A DNA stretch of 64,000 nucleotides, from the NCBI RefSeq assembly GCF_008041935.1, contig NZ_VKAC01000006.1:248001-312000 (forward strand), read 5' to 3'. A model generated the notes under the pieces. The model saw nothing but the letters and a program-made list of their open reading frames with translations, did no database searches and was not told where the DNA came from. Shown in pieces: positions 23,797-32,434 of the stretch. Position 1 is the first letter of the stretch; each line of letters opens with the position of its first letter. A program made the position numbers and the translations under genes. Origin of the DNA: Quadrisphaera setariae. GTDB taxonomy: Bacteria > Actinomycetota > Actinomycetes > Actinomycetales > Quadrisphaeraceae.

Positions 23797-25436
23797 CGGG
23801 CCTCCTCGAGGACGGGACGGGCCGTCTGGACGCGCTCGCGCAGGTCGACGACGTCGGGGGCGCCCTGCGGGCGGGGGGCGCGCCGCGGTGCGGCGGCGAG
23901 CACGAAGGGCACCGAGACGGCGATGTGCACGCACAGCCAGGCGGCGTTGGCGATGAGGGAGGGGGACAGCCCTTCCCTCGCCAGGCCCACGGCCAGCGCC
24001 GCTGCACCGATGCCCGCGTAGGCGACGTTCGGCAGCACCAGGCGCAGGAAGTTGGCCTGGCCGCCGTCTCCGACGTCCTTGCTGGTCACCGCGAAGGTGG
24101 TCCGCCGCTTGGTGAGCACGGCGACGAGCGCGGTGAGCTGCAGCCACCAGGAGGACAGCGAGAAGGAGATCGCCTGGAAGCTGTAGGAGGCCGCGCTGGT
24201 GCGCTGCAGCACGTACAGGTTCAGCCAGATGTAGGGCAGGAAGACCAGTGCCAGCGTCATCGTGGAGGTGACGATCGGCGTCTGGCCGGTGAAGAGGTAG
24301 ATGACCGGCAGCAGCGTGGAGGCGAGCACGACGACGCCCGACAGGTAGTAGGCGGCCGAGGACAGGTACTGCAGCCGCTGCCCCCAGCTGAGACCGCGGC
24401 GCAGCAGCGGGTTGTAGGAGAAGACCACCTCGAGGCTGCCGCGCGTCCACCGGAACTGCTGCTTGTAGTAGTTGAGGAAGTCGTCCGGGGCCAGGCCCTG
24501 GGCGAGCACCTTCGGCACGTAGACGCTGCGCCACCCCGCGTCGTGGACGAGCAGGGAGGTGAGGAAGTCCTCGGCGATGCTCGTCTCGCACATCCCGCCG
24601 GCCTCCGCGAGGGCGGTGCGGCGGATGGCCATGTTGGTGCCGCACATGAAGGCGGAGTCGACGCGCGACTTGCCGGTCATGATGGGGCCGAAGAACAGCG
24701 TCTGCTGCTGCCACGCGGTGCGGGTGACGCGGTTGTCGCGGTGGTTGGCGTAGTACTGCGGGGTCTGGACGAAGCCCATGCGCTCGTCGGTGAAGTACCC
24801 CATGACCTCGGCCAGGAAGGTGGGTGCCGGCACGTGGTCGGCGTCGAAGACCACCACGAAGGGACTGTCGGTGCGCGCGAGGGCGTGGTTGATGTTCCCC
24901 GCCTTGGCGCCACCCGGGGTGGTGCGCGTGAAGCACTCGACGCCCAGCTCCTCGGCCAGCACCTCGATGTCGCGCCAGTCCTCCTTGCGCGCCACCAGAC
25001 CGTCGTTCAGCAGGTGCACCCGCACGGCACCTCGGTGCTCCATGGCCAGCGCCGCCAGCGCCGTCCGGCGGACCACGTCGACCGGCTCACCGCACACGGT
25101 GATGAAGACGTCGACGTCGCCGTCGAAGTCCGGGTCGAACGCGCGGTCGCGGTCGGTCGCCCACACGGTGTGCACGTAGCTGGCGATCTGGAAGAGGTGG
25201 AACACCTCGGTGAGCGCCAGCGTCCAGAACAGCAGCGCGTTGCCGTGCTGGAACGCGAAGCAGATCATCACGAAGTAGGCGACCGCCAGGACGAGGTTCA
25301 GCGTGAGGACGACGCGGCTCGGCACGTGCTGCAGGAACGCGGTCTCCTCGGGCGCCAGGGCGTCCGGTGCGACGGCAGCCCCGTGAGCGCGCGGACGCTC
25401 GTGAGGCTCGCGCAGGTCCAAGGTGCTGTCGGTCAC
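23793..25436 (-). CDS. Cellulose-synthase-like processive GT2 glycosyltransferase
   Basis: 547 residues from GTG 25436, with GAGGGAGGG upstream; it overlaps the GH8 stop by 4 nt. Two N-terminal membrane helices are followed by a family-2 domain with all processive motifs: DVFITVCGEPVDVV, VVFDADHVPAP (DxD), SIAEDFLTS (the TED-like catalytic base) and QQFRWTRGSLEV (QxxRW). Four or more further helices follow (YYLSGVVVLASTLLPVIYLF and others). The protein resembles BcsA but stops without a PilZ domain, so direct c-di-GMP activation is not expected. With the adjacent GH8 enzyme, a beta-1,4-glucan or mixed glucan is the likely product. Confidence 0.92.
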   Translation of the reverse strand: MTDSTLDLREPHERPRAHGAAVAPDALAPEETAFLQHVPSRVVLTLNLVLAVAYFVMICFAFQHGNALLFWTLALTEVFHLFQIASYVHTVWATDRDRAFDPDFDGDVDVFITVCGEPVDVVRRTALAALAMEHRGAVRVHLLNDGLVARKEDWRDIEVLAEELGVECFTRTTPGGAKAGNINHALARTDSPFVVVFDADHVPAPTFLAEVMGYFTDERMGFVQTPQYYANHRDNRVTRTAWQQQTLFFGPIMTGKSRVDSAFMCGTNMAIRRTALAEAGGMCETSIAEDFLTSLLVHDAGWRSVYVPKVLAQGLAPDDFLNYYKQQFRWTRGSLEVVFSYNPLLRRGLSWGQRLQYLSSAAYYLSGVVVLASTLLPVIYLFTGQTPIVTSTMTLALVFLPYIWLNLYVLQRTSAASYSFQAISFSLSSWWLQLTALVAVLTKRRTTFAVTSKDVGDGGQANFLRLVLPNVAYAGIGAAALAVGLAREGLSPSLIANAAWLCVHIAVSVPFVLAAAPRRAPRPQGAPDVVDLRERVQTARPVLEEAR

Positions 25437-26767
25437 GGCAGGTCCCTCCCTCGAGGGTCGTTGAGGTCGGGGAGCTGGTCGAGGTGCAGCGCCATGCCGA
25501 ACCACGCCCAGTTGGCGTCGTAGTAGCCCAGGCCGGGCTTCGCCGCGCGGGTGTCGGGGTCGTACAGCGGCAGCAGCTCGGAGCGGTACACCTCGCGCGC
25601 CAGCACCGGGCGCGCCACCTCCAGCGCGGCCAGGGCACCGCCGTACATCGCGGTGGAGGCGTAGTCGACGGCCGGCGTGCCGTCGTGGGAGTAGACGGCG
25701 GCCCAGCGCCCCTCGGTCTCCCAGGCCTCGCCCAGCACGGAGGCCTGCTGCTCCAGCAGCGCCCGGGCCCGCGGCTCGTCGTTCCAGCGCGCGTCCAGCG
25801 CGAGGCGCCACGGCAGGCGCAGCGCCTCGAAGCCGAAGTCGGTGGTGCTGCCGGTGGTCGTGGTGATGCCGGTGGCCGCTGAGGCAGCGCCCGTCGTGCG
25901 GTCCAGACGCACCCAGTCCGGCGCCAGGGCGCCCTGCGCCCGCCCTCCCAGCGGGTCGGCGGAGACCTGCTGCAGCACGTCGTAGCTGCTGTTCACGAGG
26001 CCGTTCCAGTCGTGCCGGGGGGCCACGCGGGAGAAGGCCCGGTAGGCGTAGGGCGCGAAGTAGGAGGGGTTGACCAGCACCGAGGCGGTGTCGTTGCGCT
26101 CGAGGTCGTTCGCGGTCAGCACCGGACGCCCCGCGACGTCCACCACCTCGTACTGCCACACCGCGTCGATCAGCGGCAGTGCGTCGTAGAGGTAGTCGTC
26201 GTCCTGCCAGCGCGAGTACGCCATGAGCAGCGAGAAGGCCACGTCCACGTCGGCGTCGCTGGCCGCGTTCTGACCGCCCTGGTCGTTCTGGATCCCGTAG
26301 GTGCCGTCGGCGCGGGGTCCGAAGCGCCACGACAGCAGGCGGTCGGGCCGCTGGAGGTTGTCCTTCGTCCACTGCCAGGAGGTGTCGAAGGTGGCGCGGT
26401 CGTCGCTCCAGACCGCGCGCATCATCGTGTAGCTCTGGCCCTCGGAGGTGGTGATCCCGCCCTGGGAGGGGTCGAGGGTGCGCCCGGTCCCCTGCTCGAT
26501 GAACCCGGTCTTGTACGAGGCCCACATGTCGGCCAGGGCGGTGTCCTCCGCGGGGACCATCGGGGTGTCGTCAGCAACGCGCTGCACCGCCTGCCGGACA
26601 CCGCCTGTCAGCTGCAGGGCGACGGCCAGCACCAGCACGAGGGCGACGGCGACGGCGCCGGCCGTCAGCCAGCCGCGGGTGCGCGAGCGTCGCGGGTCGT
26701 GCTCGGGCTGTCTGGGAGCGTCCTGCGAGGGCGCCGGTCCGGCGCCCTCGACCTGGTCAAGCGACAT
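25433..26767 (-). CDS. Glycoside hydrolase family 8 (BcsZ-like endoglucanase)
   Basis: 444 residues from ATG 26767. A cytoplasmic tail of 32 residues is followed by one membrane anchor (WLTAGAVAVALVLVLAVALQL). The GH8 domain (about 75-430) carries the catalytic acid in TSEGQSYTMMRAVWSDD and the base region ASDADVDVAFSLLMAYSRW. Near the C-terminus there is YASTAMYGGALAALE. Secreted GH8 enzymes next to cellulose synthases trim the nascent glucan and are often needed for polymer export. This one is probably membrane-tethered outside the cell. Its start overlaps the upstream glycosyltransferase by 11 nt. Confidence 0.9.
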   Translation of the reverse strand: MSLDQVEGAGPAPSQDAPRQPEHDPRRSRTRGWLTAGAVAVALVLVLAVALQLTGGVRQAVQRVADDTPMVPAEDTALADMWASYKTGFIEQGTGRTLDPSQGGITTSEGQSYTMMRAVWSDDRATFDTSWQWTKDNLQRPDRLLSWRFGPRADGTYGIQNDQGGQNAASDADVDVAFSLLMAYSRWQDDDYLYDALPLIDAVWQYEVVDVAGRPVLTANDLERNDTASVLVNPSYFAPYAYRAFSRVAPRHDWNGLVNSSYDVLQQVSADPLGGRAQGALAPDWVRLDRTTGAASAATGITTTTGSTTDFGFEALRLPWRLALDARWNDEPRARALLEQQASVLGEAWETEGRWAAVYSHDGTPAVDYASTAMYGGALAALEVARPVLAREVYRSELLPLYDPDTRAAKPGLGYYDANWAWFGMALHLDQLPDLNDPRGRDLP

Positions 26768-28223
26768 CGAGGCCTCCGGGTCGGTGGGGCTGCGCGGGGC
26801 GCGCAGCGGTGCTGGTCAGGTCCACGACGTCGGCGTGCCGGGCCACCAGCAGGCTGATCGAGGGGTCGTGGGCGTCGACGTCGAGGCGGCTGAGCAGCCC
26901 GAGGGCGTCCACCTCGTCAGCGCCGGGCAGCAGGGCGCGCACCCGGTCGTCCTGGACGAGCCACCGGTCGCCGCGTCGGCTGGTGGCGTCGGGCCGCCAG
27001 CCCTCGGGCAGCACCGCGCGCGGCAGGTCCACCACCACGGAGACGTCGTTCGCGGCGCGTCGCTCGGGGCGGCCCCAGCTGCGGGAGGTGCGCTCGTGCT
27101 CGGACACGAGGGCGGCGAGGACGCCGTCGGCGGTACGACGCCAGGTGAACCGGCGCGCCCACGCGCGCGCGCCGGACCGGAGCCTCTCGGCGGTGGCCGG
27201 GTCGGCGAGCTCTGCCAGGGCGCGGTCGAGGGCGGTGGCCAGGACCGCCACGGAGTCCGCACCGTCCACGGTGGAGTCGTCGACCAGCCAGCCGGTCTCC
27301 CCGTGGCGCACCGTGTCGCGGGCACCAGTGGCGCGGCGCGCCAGTGCAGGCACTCCTGCGGCGTTGGCCTCCAGCAGCGACAGCGACCAGTCGCCGCCGT
27401 CGGACGCGCTCACCGAGAGCCACGCCGACGCCAGCACGGCGTCGCGGTCTGCGTCGGAGAGCCGGCCGTGGAAGACGACCGGCGCGCTCAGCTCTGCAGC
27501 GAGACGCTCCAGGCGCTGCCGGTCGGTGCCGTCGCCGACCAGGTGGAGCTCGAGGCCGGGGTGCGCCGGCACCACGCGGGCCACGGCGCTCAGGAGCGTG
27601 TCGAGCCGCTTGTAGGGCGACAGCCTCCCCACGACCACCACTCGGGGACGGGGGGCGGCTGCCGAGGCGACGTCCTGCGTGTCCGCGCCGCCGGGCACCA
27701 CGCGGACCGGGCCGCGCAGGTGCAGGCGGCGCCGGACGGCCTTGCGGGTGGACGGGGAGAGCACCACCACGTTGCGGCGCCCGTAGACGCGTCGCGTGGC
27801 GGGACCCTCGAGCCACGCGGCGAAGCGAGCGGCCACCCGCGGGAAGGAGCGGGTGAACAGGTCCTGGTGGACGTGGTGCACCAGCAGGACCACGGGGGTG
27901 TCCCCGGCGACGACCGGGGTGAAGAACGGGATGCCGTTGGCGGAGTCGACGACCCCGTCCACCTGGCGGCGGTGGCGCAGCAGCCACGCCATCGCCAGGG
28001 GGTAGACGGTCATCCAGCTGCCCATGCGCCGCACGGCGTACCCGTCGACGACCTCTCGCGCCGGCGTCCCCGACGGGCGGCTCGTCACCAGGGTGACCGC
28101 GTGGCCGTCCGAGGCCAGCTCGCGGGCGACCCGCTCGCAGTACAGCTCGGCACCGCCCGCAGCGGGGTGGCGGCGGTCGCGCCAGTTGAAGACGGCGATG
28201 CGCGCCGTGCGCGGTGCGCTCAC
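26757..28223 (-). CDS. GT4-type glycosyltransferase (GT-B fold)
   Basis: 488 residues from GTG 28223, overlapping the GT2 stop by 4 nt. The N-terminal half opens TARIAVFNWRDRRHPAAGGAELYCERVARELA, with the GGAE donor/acceptor loop. The C-terminal half has VVVVGRLSPYKRLDTLLSAVA and SLLEANAAGVPALARRA, the E-x7-E-like nucleotide-sugar site of GT4. An extra 100 residues at the end contain VVVDLPRAVLPEGWRPD and a second short region absent from most GT4 enzymes. It probably builds the lipid-linked primer or side chain. It is cytoplasmic or membrane-associated. Confidence 0.88.
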   Translation of the reverse strand: MSAPRTARIAVFNWRDRRHPAAGGAELYCERVARELASDGHAVTLVTSRPSGTPAREVVDGYAVRRMGSWMTVYPLAMAWLLRHRRQVDGVVDSANGIPFFTPVVAGDTPVVLLVHHVHQDLFTRSFPRVAARFAAWLEGPATRRVYGRRNVVVLSPSTRKAVRRRLHLRGPVRVVPGGADTQDVASAAAPRPRVVVVGRLSPYKRLDTLLSAVARVVPAHPGLELHLVGDGTDRQRLERLAAELSAPVVFHGRLSDADRDAVLASAWLSVSASDGGDWSLSLLEANAAGVPALARRATGARDTVRHGETGWLVDDSTVDGADSVAVLATALDRALAELADPATAERLRSGARAWARRFTWRRTADGVLAALVSEHERTSRSWGRPERRAANDVSVVVDLPRAVLPEGWRPDATSRRGDRWLVQDDRVRALLPGADEVDALGLLSRLDVDAHDPSISLLVARHADVVDLTSTAARPAQPHRPGGLDVA

Positions 28224-28996
28224 GCGACGCGAGCCAGGGACGAGCGAAGCGCCCGCACCTCGGACAGGATCCGCGGGCCGTGCGTCCAGAGGCTGAAGGA
28301 CGAACCGGCAGCGTCGTCGGTCCACTGGACCGGGACCTCACGGACGGGGTACCCCAGGCGGGTGGCGATCGCGAGGACCTCCACGTCGAAGGCGAACCCC
28401 GATCCGGTGACGCGCGGGAAGATCGCTTCGGCGGCCTCGGCGGAGAAGAACTTGAAGCCGCACTGGGAGTCCACCACTCCGCCGGTCAGAGGGCTGGTGA
28501 AGGCGCGGAAGGCCAACGACCCCAGGCGGCGCACGAGGGGCTGCGCCACCACGTAGGAGGCCCCGGGGGCTCGGCGCGACCCGATGACGATCGGGTCGCC
28601 CTGCTGCAGCTGCTCCACCACGGGAACGATGAGCGACGGCGGGGTCGACAGGTCGGCGTCGCAGAAGCCGCGCCAGCGGGCGGTGCTGGCGAGCAGGCCC
28701 CGGCGCACGGCCGCGCCCTTGCCCTGCCGGGAGCAGCCGATGAGCCGCAGCCGCGCGTTGCCCGGGGCCGTCTCGGCGGCGACGTCGACCACTTCGGCCG
28801 TGCGGTCCACCGAGCCGTTGTCGACCACCGTGACCACCACCGACAGCGGCAGTTCGGCGACCTGCGCCAGCAGAGCGGTGAGGGTGGGGCCCAGCCGGGC
28901 CTCCTCGTTCCACACGGGGACGACGACGTCGAGGTCGGCGGTCCAGTGGGAGGTGCGCTCCTCGTGCAGCGCGGTGGTGTGCAGGGGGCTGCTCAT
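28220..28996 (-). CDS. GT2 glycosyltransferase, polyprenyl-phosphate sugar synthase type
   Basis: 258 residues from ATG 28996, with GAGGTGATCGAC upstream; a longer start at 29086 lacks a site. The GT-A domain opens LDVVVPVWNEEARLGPTLTALL and has VVDNGSVDRTAEV, then FCDADLSTPPSLI (DxD) and IVIGSRRAPGASYVVAQP. It ends QCGFKFFSAEAAEAIFP. The pattern fits dolichyl/polyprenyl-phosphate beta-glucosyl or mannosyl synthases without membrane helices. Such enzymes feed GT-C transferases, two of which are nearby (22075 and 30192). GtrA, a likely flippase for the product, is encoded 208 bp upstream. Confidence 0.9.
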   Translation of the reverse strand: MSSPLHTTALHEERTSHWTADLDVVVPVWNEEARLGPTLTALLAQVAELPLSVVVTVVDNGSVDRTAEVVDVAAETAPGNARLRLIGCSRQGKGAAVRRGLLASTARWRGFCDADLSTPPSLIVPVVEQLQQGDPIVIGSRRAPGASYVVAQPLVRRLGSLAFRAFTSPLTGGVVDSQCGFKFFSAEAAEAIFPRVTGSGFAFDVEVLAIATRLGYPVREVPVQWTDDAAGSSFSLWTHGPRILSEVRALRSSLARVA

Positions 28997-29203
28997 GTCG
29001 ATCACCTCGTGGTCGTGGGCCCTGGAGCGGGGCAGGGCGGACGGCGGGAGTGGTAGGTGGTCTGGGAGGCCCGAGGTCTGAGCCACACCGTGTTCGGAGC
29101 TGTCCGAGGCCTGGTTTGCCCTGATCAGCGGCTTTCGTCCGGCGAGCAGCGGCGTGCGGCACAGCGGCGCGGTGCTGCCGCGGTGCGGGAGGTCAGGCGC
29201 GAC

Positions 29204-29746
29204 TCAGGCGCGCACCGGTGCCTCGGGGGGCCTGCTGGCGGCCGGAGACCCCCGGTGCGGGAGGGCCACCTCGGTGGGCTCGTCCAGCACGAGCGGCCCC
29301 GCCACCGGGACGGCGGCCGCTGGAGCAGCCACCGCGAGCACCCTGCGGGCGAACACCAGCCGGGAGCTCACGAGGTAGGACACGGCGGCGCTCACGACGG
29401 TCGCCAGTAGCACGCTGGCGGTCCCGGAGGCGCCGAACAGCCGGTGCGCCGCCCAGAAGGCCAGCGAGTTGGCCCCGAAGGCGACGAGCACGGAGGCGTT
29501 GAAGAGCAGCGCCCGCCGGGCGACGGCTCTGAGCGGCTCCCTCACGCCCGCCCGCCGTGAGGCCCACGTCCAGTGGTAGCTCGCGAGGAAGTTCACCTGG
29601 GTGGCGACGACGAACGCCGTGGCGTTGGCCACCTCGGCCAGCACGTGCCCCGACAGGAGCCGGAAGACCGCCAGGTGCAGGAGGGTCATGGCCACGCCGG
29701 TGACGGCGAACCTCGCCCTGTGGTCACGCATGATCGACATCAGCAC
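29204..29746 (-). CDS. GtrA-like polyprenyl-phosphate sugar flippase
   Basis: 180 residues from ATG 29746; ATG 29740 is almost equally good. Four hydrophobic helices cover about residues 10-135: FAVTGVAMTLLHLAVFRLL, NATAFVVATQVNFLASYHWTW, LFNASVLVAFGANSLAFWAA, TASVLLATVVSAAVSYLVSSRLVF. The N-F-x-x-S-Y-x-W-T-W signature of GtrA is present. The C-terminal 45 residues are Ala/Pro-rich and polar. GtrA proteins are thought to flip polyprenyl-linked sugars to the outer face. The gene starts the leftward polysaccharide operon. Confidence 0.88.
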   Translation of the reverse strand: MLMSIMRDHRARFAVTGVAMTLLHLAVFRLLSGHVLAEVANATAFVVATQVNFLASYHWTWASRRAGVREPLRAVARRALLFNASVLVAFGANSLAFWAAHRLFGASGTASVLLATVVSAAVSYLVSSRLVFARRVLAVAAPAAAVPVAGPLVLDEPTEVALPHRGSPAASRPPEAPVRA

Positions 29747-30191
29747 TGGAACTCCTCCGTACGACGGACACGCCCGCGCCTCGTCGCACCACCGCTCCTG
29801 GAGCGGCTCCTCGACGGTACGTCGACATCGACGGGTCCCCTAGTTGGATCTCGGACATCCCCGAAAGGGGGACGGGCAAAGGGAGGATCAGCAGCTGGAT
29901 GCTCCACTGCGCGTCAGTGGATCAACACCCTGAGTGAGGTCTTCGGCGCTCGTCGGGCACTTCCTGGCAGACGTGCCGTACGGTCCTCAGCAACTCCCCT
30001 CCTCGAGCGCCGCTGCGAGGACCGGTATGCGGATCGCCAGGAAGTCCGCCCGCCAGACGGACCAGGGCGCACCTCCGGACCTGCGACCGAGCAGGTCCGC
30101 GACGGGTCTGACCGCGGTTCTGCGGGCCCACCTCCCACGAGGTGGACAGCGAGCTCGCTCGAGCTGGACCACGACCACCGGGGGTGGCCTG
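29747..30191. other. Divergent noncoding region, 445 bp
   Basis: This separates the polysaccharide operon from the rightward GT-C gene. It holds a CCCC-GAAA-GGGG tetraloop hairpin at about 29859-29870 and a TCCACTG...CAGTGGA hairpin (7 bp, 5-nt loop) at about 29904-29922. It is less GC-rich around 29840-29940 than the rest. Promoters for both directions should be here. A structured leader is possible but no known riboswitch consensus fits. Confidence 0.4.
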
Positions 30192-31730
30192 ATGACCGTC
30201 ACACGTGCGCACGATGACGCGAGCGACGCGCTCCGCGAGGAGCCGCCCCTGAAGGCCGCCCTGACGCGCTGGGGACCGCTGGCGCTGGTCCTCGCGCTGC
30301 AGGCGCTGCTCAGCCTCAGGCTGCAGGCCACGGCCTTCCAGGACGAGGCCCTCTACCTCGTGTACGGCCACTGGTACCTCGACCTGGCAGCGGGATCCGC
30401 GCCGGCGATCCAGAGCTCGCCGGAGACCTGGATGTCGGGCGCGCCGCAGCTCTACCCCGTGCTCGCCGGAGCGCTCGACGCCGTCGGAGGCCTGTCCCTC
30501 GCGCGCGCCGCCTCCACCGCCTGCCTGCTGGCGGCCACCGCGGCCACCTGGTGGACGGCGAGGATGCTCTTCTCCGCGAAGACCGAGAAGACCGGGCCAC
30601 CTGGCGTGGCCAGCGGCGTCATCGCGGCAGCGGCTTTCGCCGGTAGCGGCTCGGTGCTCTTCGTCGGGCACTTCGCCACCCAGGACGCGCTGGCCGTCGC
30701 GGTGCTGGCCTGGGCCCTGGCCTGCGGTGTGCGCGCCGCGCGCGGCAGGTCGCACGCGCTGCGGTGGGCCGTCCTCGCGGGGGCGCTGCTGGCCGCTGCG
30801 TCCTTCGTGAAGTACTCGGCGGCGACCGACGCCCCGTTCGTGCTGCTCGCCGTGGTCCTCAGCGGAGCTGCCGACCGCAGGGACCGACCCGACAGGTGGC
30901 GCCGCTCCGTCCGCGCCGGGGTCGTCGCCGCTGCTGCCGCGGCAGCAGGCGTGGCGGTGCCGCTGCTGCTCGGGGCGGGTCCCCTGCTGCAGGGCGTCCT
31001 GAGCACCACCGTGGCCCGCGACAGCCTGCGCCCGGCGGCGACCGGTGAGCTCCTCGGCGTCGTCATGGCTGGCGGTGGCCCCGTCCTCCTGCTGGGTCTC
31101 GTCGGCGCCGCGCTGCTCGCCCGTCACCAGCCGGCGCTGGCCGCGGTGCTCGCCGCGGGGTCGCTCGCCGCACCGCTCTACCAGGTCTCCACCGGGGAGT
31201 CGGTCTCCCTGGGCAAGACGGTGGTCCTGGGCGCGCTCTTCGCAGCGCCACTGGTGGGCCACCTCGGGTCCCGCCTGGCGCTGCGTCCCGCGGGCGCTGC
31301 GCTCGTGGCCGTGGGACTCGTCGCAGCGGGCGTCCAGGGCGCCGCGGCGTCCGCCCGGATGTTCTCCGCCTGGCCCGACACGACGCGGGTCGTGGACGTC
31401 CTGCGCCCGGTGGTGGAGCGGCACCCCGGTGAGCCCGTGGCGGCCGACACCCCCGAGCCGCTGCAGTACGGCCTGCTGGACGAGACGGGCCCCACGCAGT
31501 GGACGGCGACGTGGCCGGGCTCGTTCCTGTACGACGGCCAGCAGGACCTGCCCGCCTTCGAGGCCGCCCTGCGGGACGGGCACTTCGCCGTCGTCGTCCT
31601 GGACGGCGTCAGCAGCACCATCGGCGCGCAGCTGGCCACCGCGGTGCCGGACTCGGGGTACCAGCGGGTGGACGAGGTCACCTCGCCCGACGGGCAGCGC
31701 ACCTGGACCGTGTGGGAGCGCCGCACCTGA
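30192..31730 (+). CDS. GT-C family membrane glycosyltransferase
   Basis: 512 residues from ATG 30192. About eleven hydrophobic segments follow a 30-residue cytoplasmic tail. The first external loop holds TAFQDEALYLVYGHWYL, with the Asp-Glu pair typical of PMT/ArnT-like GT-C catalysis. Further on are GHFATQDALAVAVLAWALACG and STGESVSLGKTVVLGALF. The C-terminal 120 residues form a soluble extracellular domain (RVVDVLRPVVERHPGEPVAADTPE). It is divergent from the GtrA/GT operon, and probably uses the same polyprenyl-linked donor to glycosylate a surface protein or polymer. Confidence 0.82.
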   Translation: MTVTRAHDDASDALREEPPLKAALTRWGPLALVLALQALLSLRLQATAFQDEALYLVYGHWYLDLAAGSAPAIQSSPETWMSGAPQLYPVLAGALDAVGGLSLARAASTACLLAATAATWWTARMLFSAKTEKTGPPGVASGVIAAAAFAGSGSVLFVGHFATQDALAVAVLAWALACGVRAARGRSHALRWAVLAGALLAAASFVKYSAATDAPFVLLAVVLSGAADRRDRPDRWRRSVRAGVVAAAAAAAGVAVPLLLGAGPLLQGVLSTTVARDSLRPAATGELLGVVMAGGGPVLLLGLVGAALLARHQPALAAVLAAGSLAAPLYQVSTGESVSLGKTVVLGALFAAPLVGHLGSRLALRPAGAALVAVGLVAAGVQGAAASARMFSAWPDTTRVVDVLRPVVERHPGEPVAADTPEPLQYGLLDETGPTQWTATWPGSFLYDGQQDLPAFEAALRDGHFAVVVLDGVSSTIGAQLATAVPDSGYQRVDEVTSPDGQRTWTVWERRT

Positions 31731-31753
31731 GCCGCGGGCGGGGCGCTCCGCGC

Positions 31754-32434
31754 TCACCGCAGGCTCGCGAAGACGATGACGTTGTCCTCGTAGTGCCCGG
31801 TGGCCCTGTCGAAGGCCCCGCCGCAGGTCAGGAGCCGCAGCACCGGACCGGGCCGGGGTCCGTACACCTCCGCCGTCGGGAAGGCGTCCTTGCTGACGCG
31901 CACGACGTCGTCCACCGAGTAGGTCACGGTGCTGCCGTCGTCCAGCTGGACGTCCACCTGGTCGCCGGGCACCAGCTCGTGGAGGCGGAAGAACACCGCC
32001 GGGCCGCTGCGCGAGTCGACGTGGCCGGCGATGACGCTCGGGCCCGGCCGTCCGGGGACCGCGCTGGTGGTGAGCCACCCCGCGCTCTGGGCCTCACCGA
32101 GGTCAGGGACCTGGAGCGCGCCGTCTGCGGCGATGCCCAGCGGCAGCAGCGACGACGAGACACCGATGCGCGGCACCGAGACCCCCACCGGCACGGGCGT
32201 GCGCTCCGCGCTCGCGCCGCGGGCGCCGACGGCGACCGACGGGGCGAACCCCTCGCGGGTCGCCGCCGGGGCCGAGGGCGCCCCCGACGCAGCGGCGGGC
32301 GCGGCGACGGGCGCGGCAGGGCCGGTGGTGCCCGCCGTGTCCGGCGAGGCCGCCACCAGCGACCAGGCACCCGCTCCGAGCGCCAGCGAGGCGGTCGCCG
32401 CAGCCAGGGCTGCGAGGCCGTGGGCGCGCCTCAC
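31754..32434 (-). CDS. Class E/F-type sortase
   Basis: 226 residues from ATG 32434, which overlaps the DUF4397 stop by 4 nt (ATGA). An N-terminal signal-anchor (LAALAAATASLALGAGAWSLVAA) is followed by a 50-residue Pro/Ala linker. The sortase domain (about 80-226) has VPRIGVSSSLLPLG, the catalytic His in VIAGHVDSRSG, the catalytic Cys in LRLLTCGGAFD and a nearby Arg (FDRATGHY). Sortases cleave a C-terminal sorting signal and link proteins to the wall or to each other. The partner gene just upstream is the obvious substrate candidate. Confidence 0.88.
   Translation of the reverse strand: MRRAHGLAALAAATASLALGAGAWSLVAASPDTAGTTGPAAPVAAPAAASGAPSAPAATREGFAPSVAVGARGASAERTPVPVGVSVPRIGVSSSLLPLGIAADGALQVPDLGEAQSAGWLTTSAVPGRPGPSVIAGHVDSRSGPAVFFRLHELVPGDQVDVQLDDGSTVTYSVDDVVRVSKDAFPTAEVYGPRPGPVLRLLTCGGAFDRATGHYEDNVIVFASLR

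Noticed and set aside
29856-29900. Possible c-di-GMP-I riboswitch, because a GAAA tetraloop is followed by GGGGGACGGGCAAAGGG
   Set aside because: The conserved 5' part (CACGCACAGGGCAAACC) and the second arm of the fold are missing, and the following sequence does not fit. Only a simple hairpin is supported.
29922-32078. A 718-residue minus-strand frame opposite the GT-C gene at 30192
   Set aside because: It is Gln/Arg/Gly/His-rich with no motif, while the plus strand shows a multi-helix membrane protein with GT-C features.
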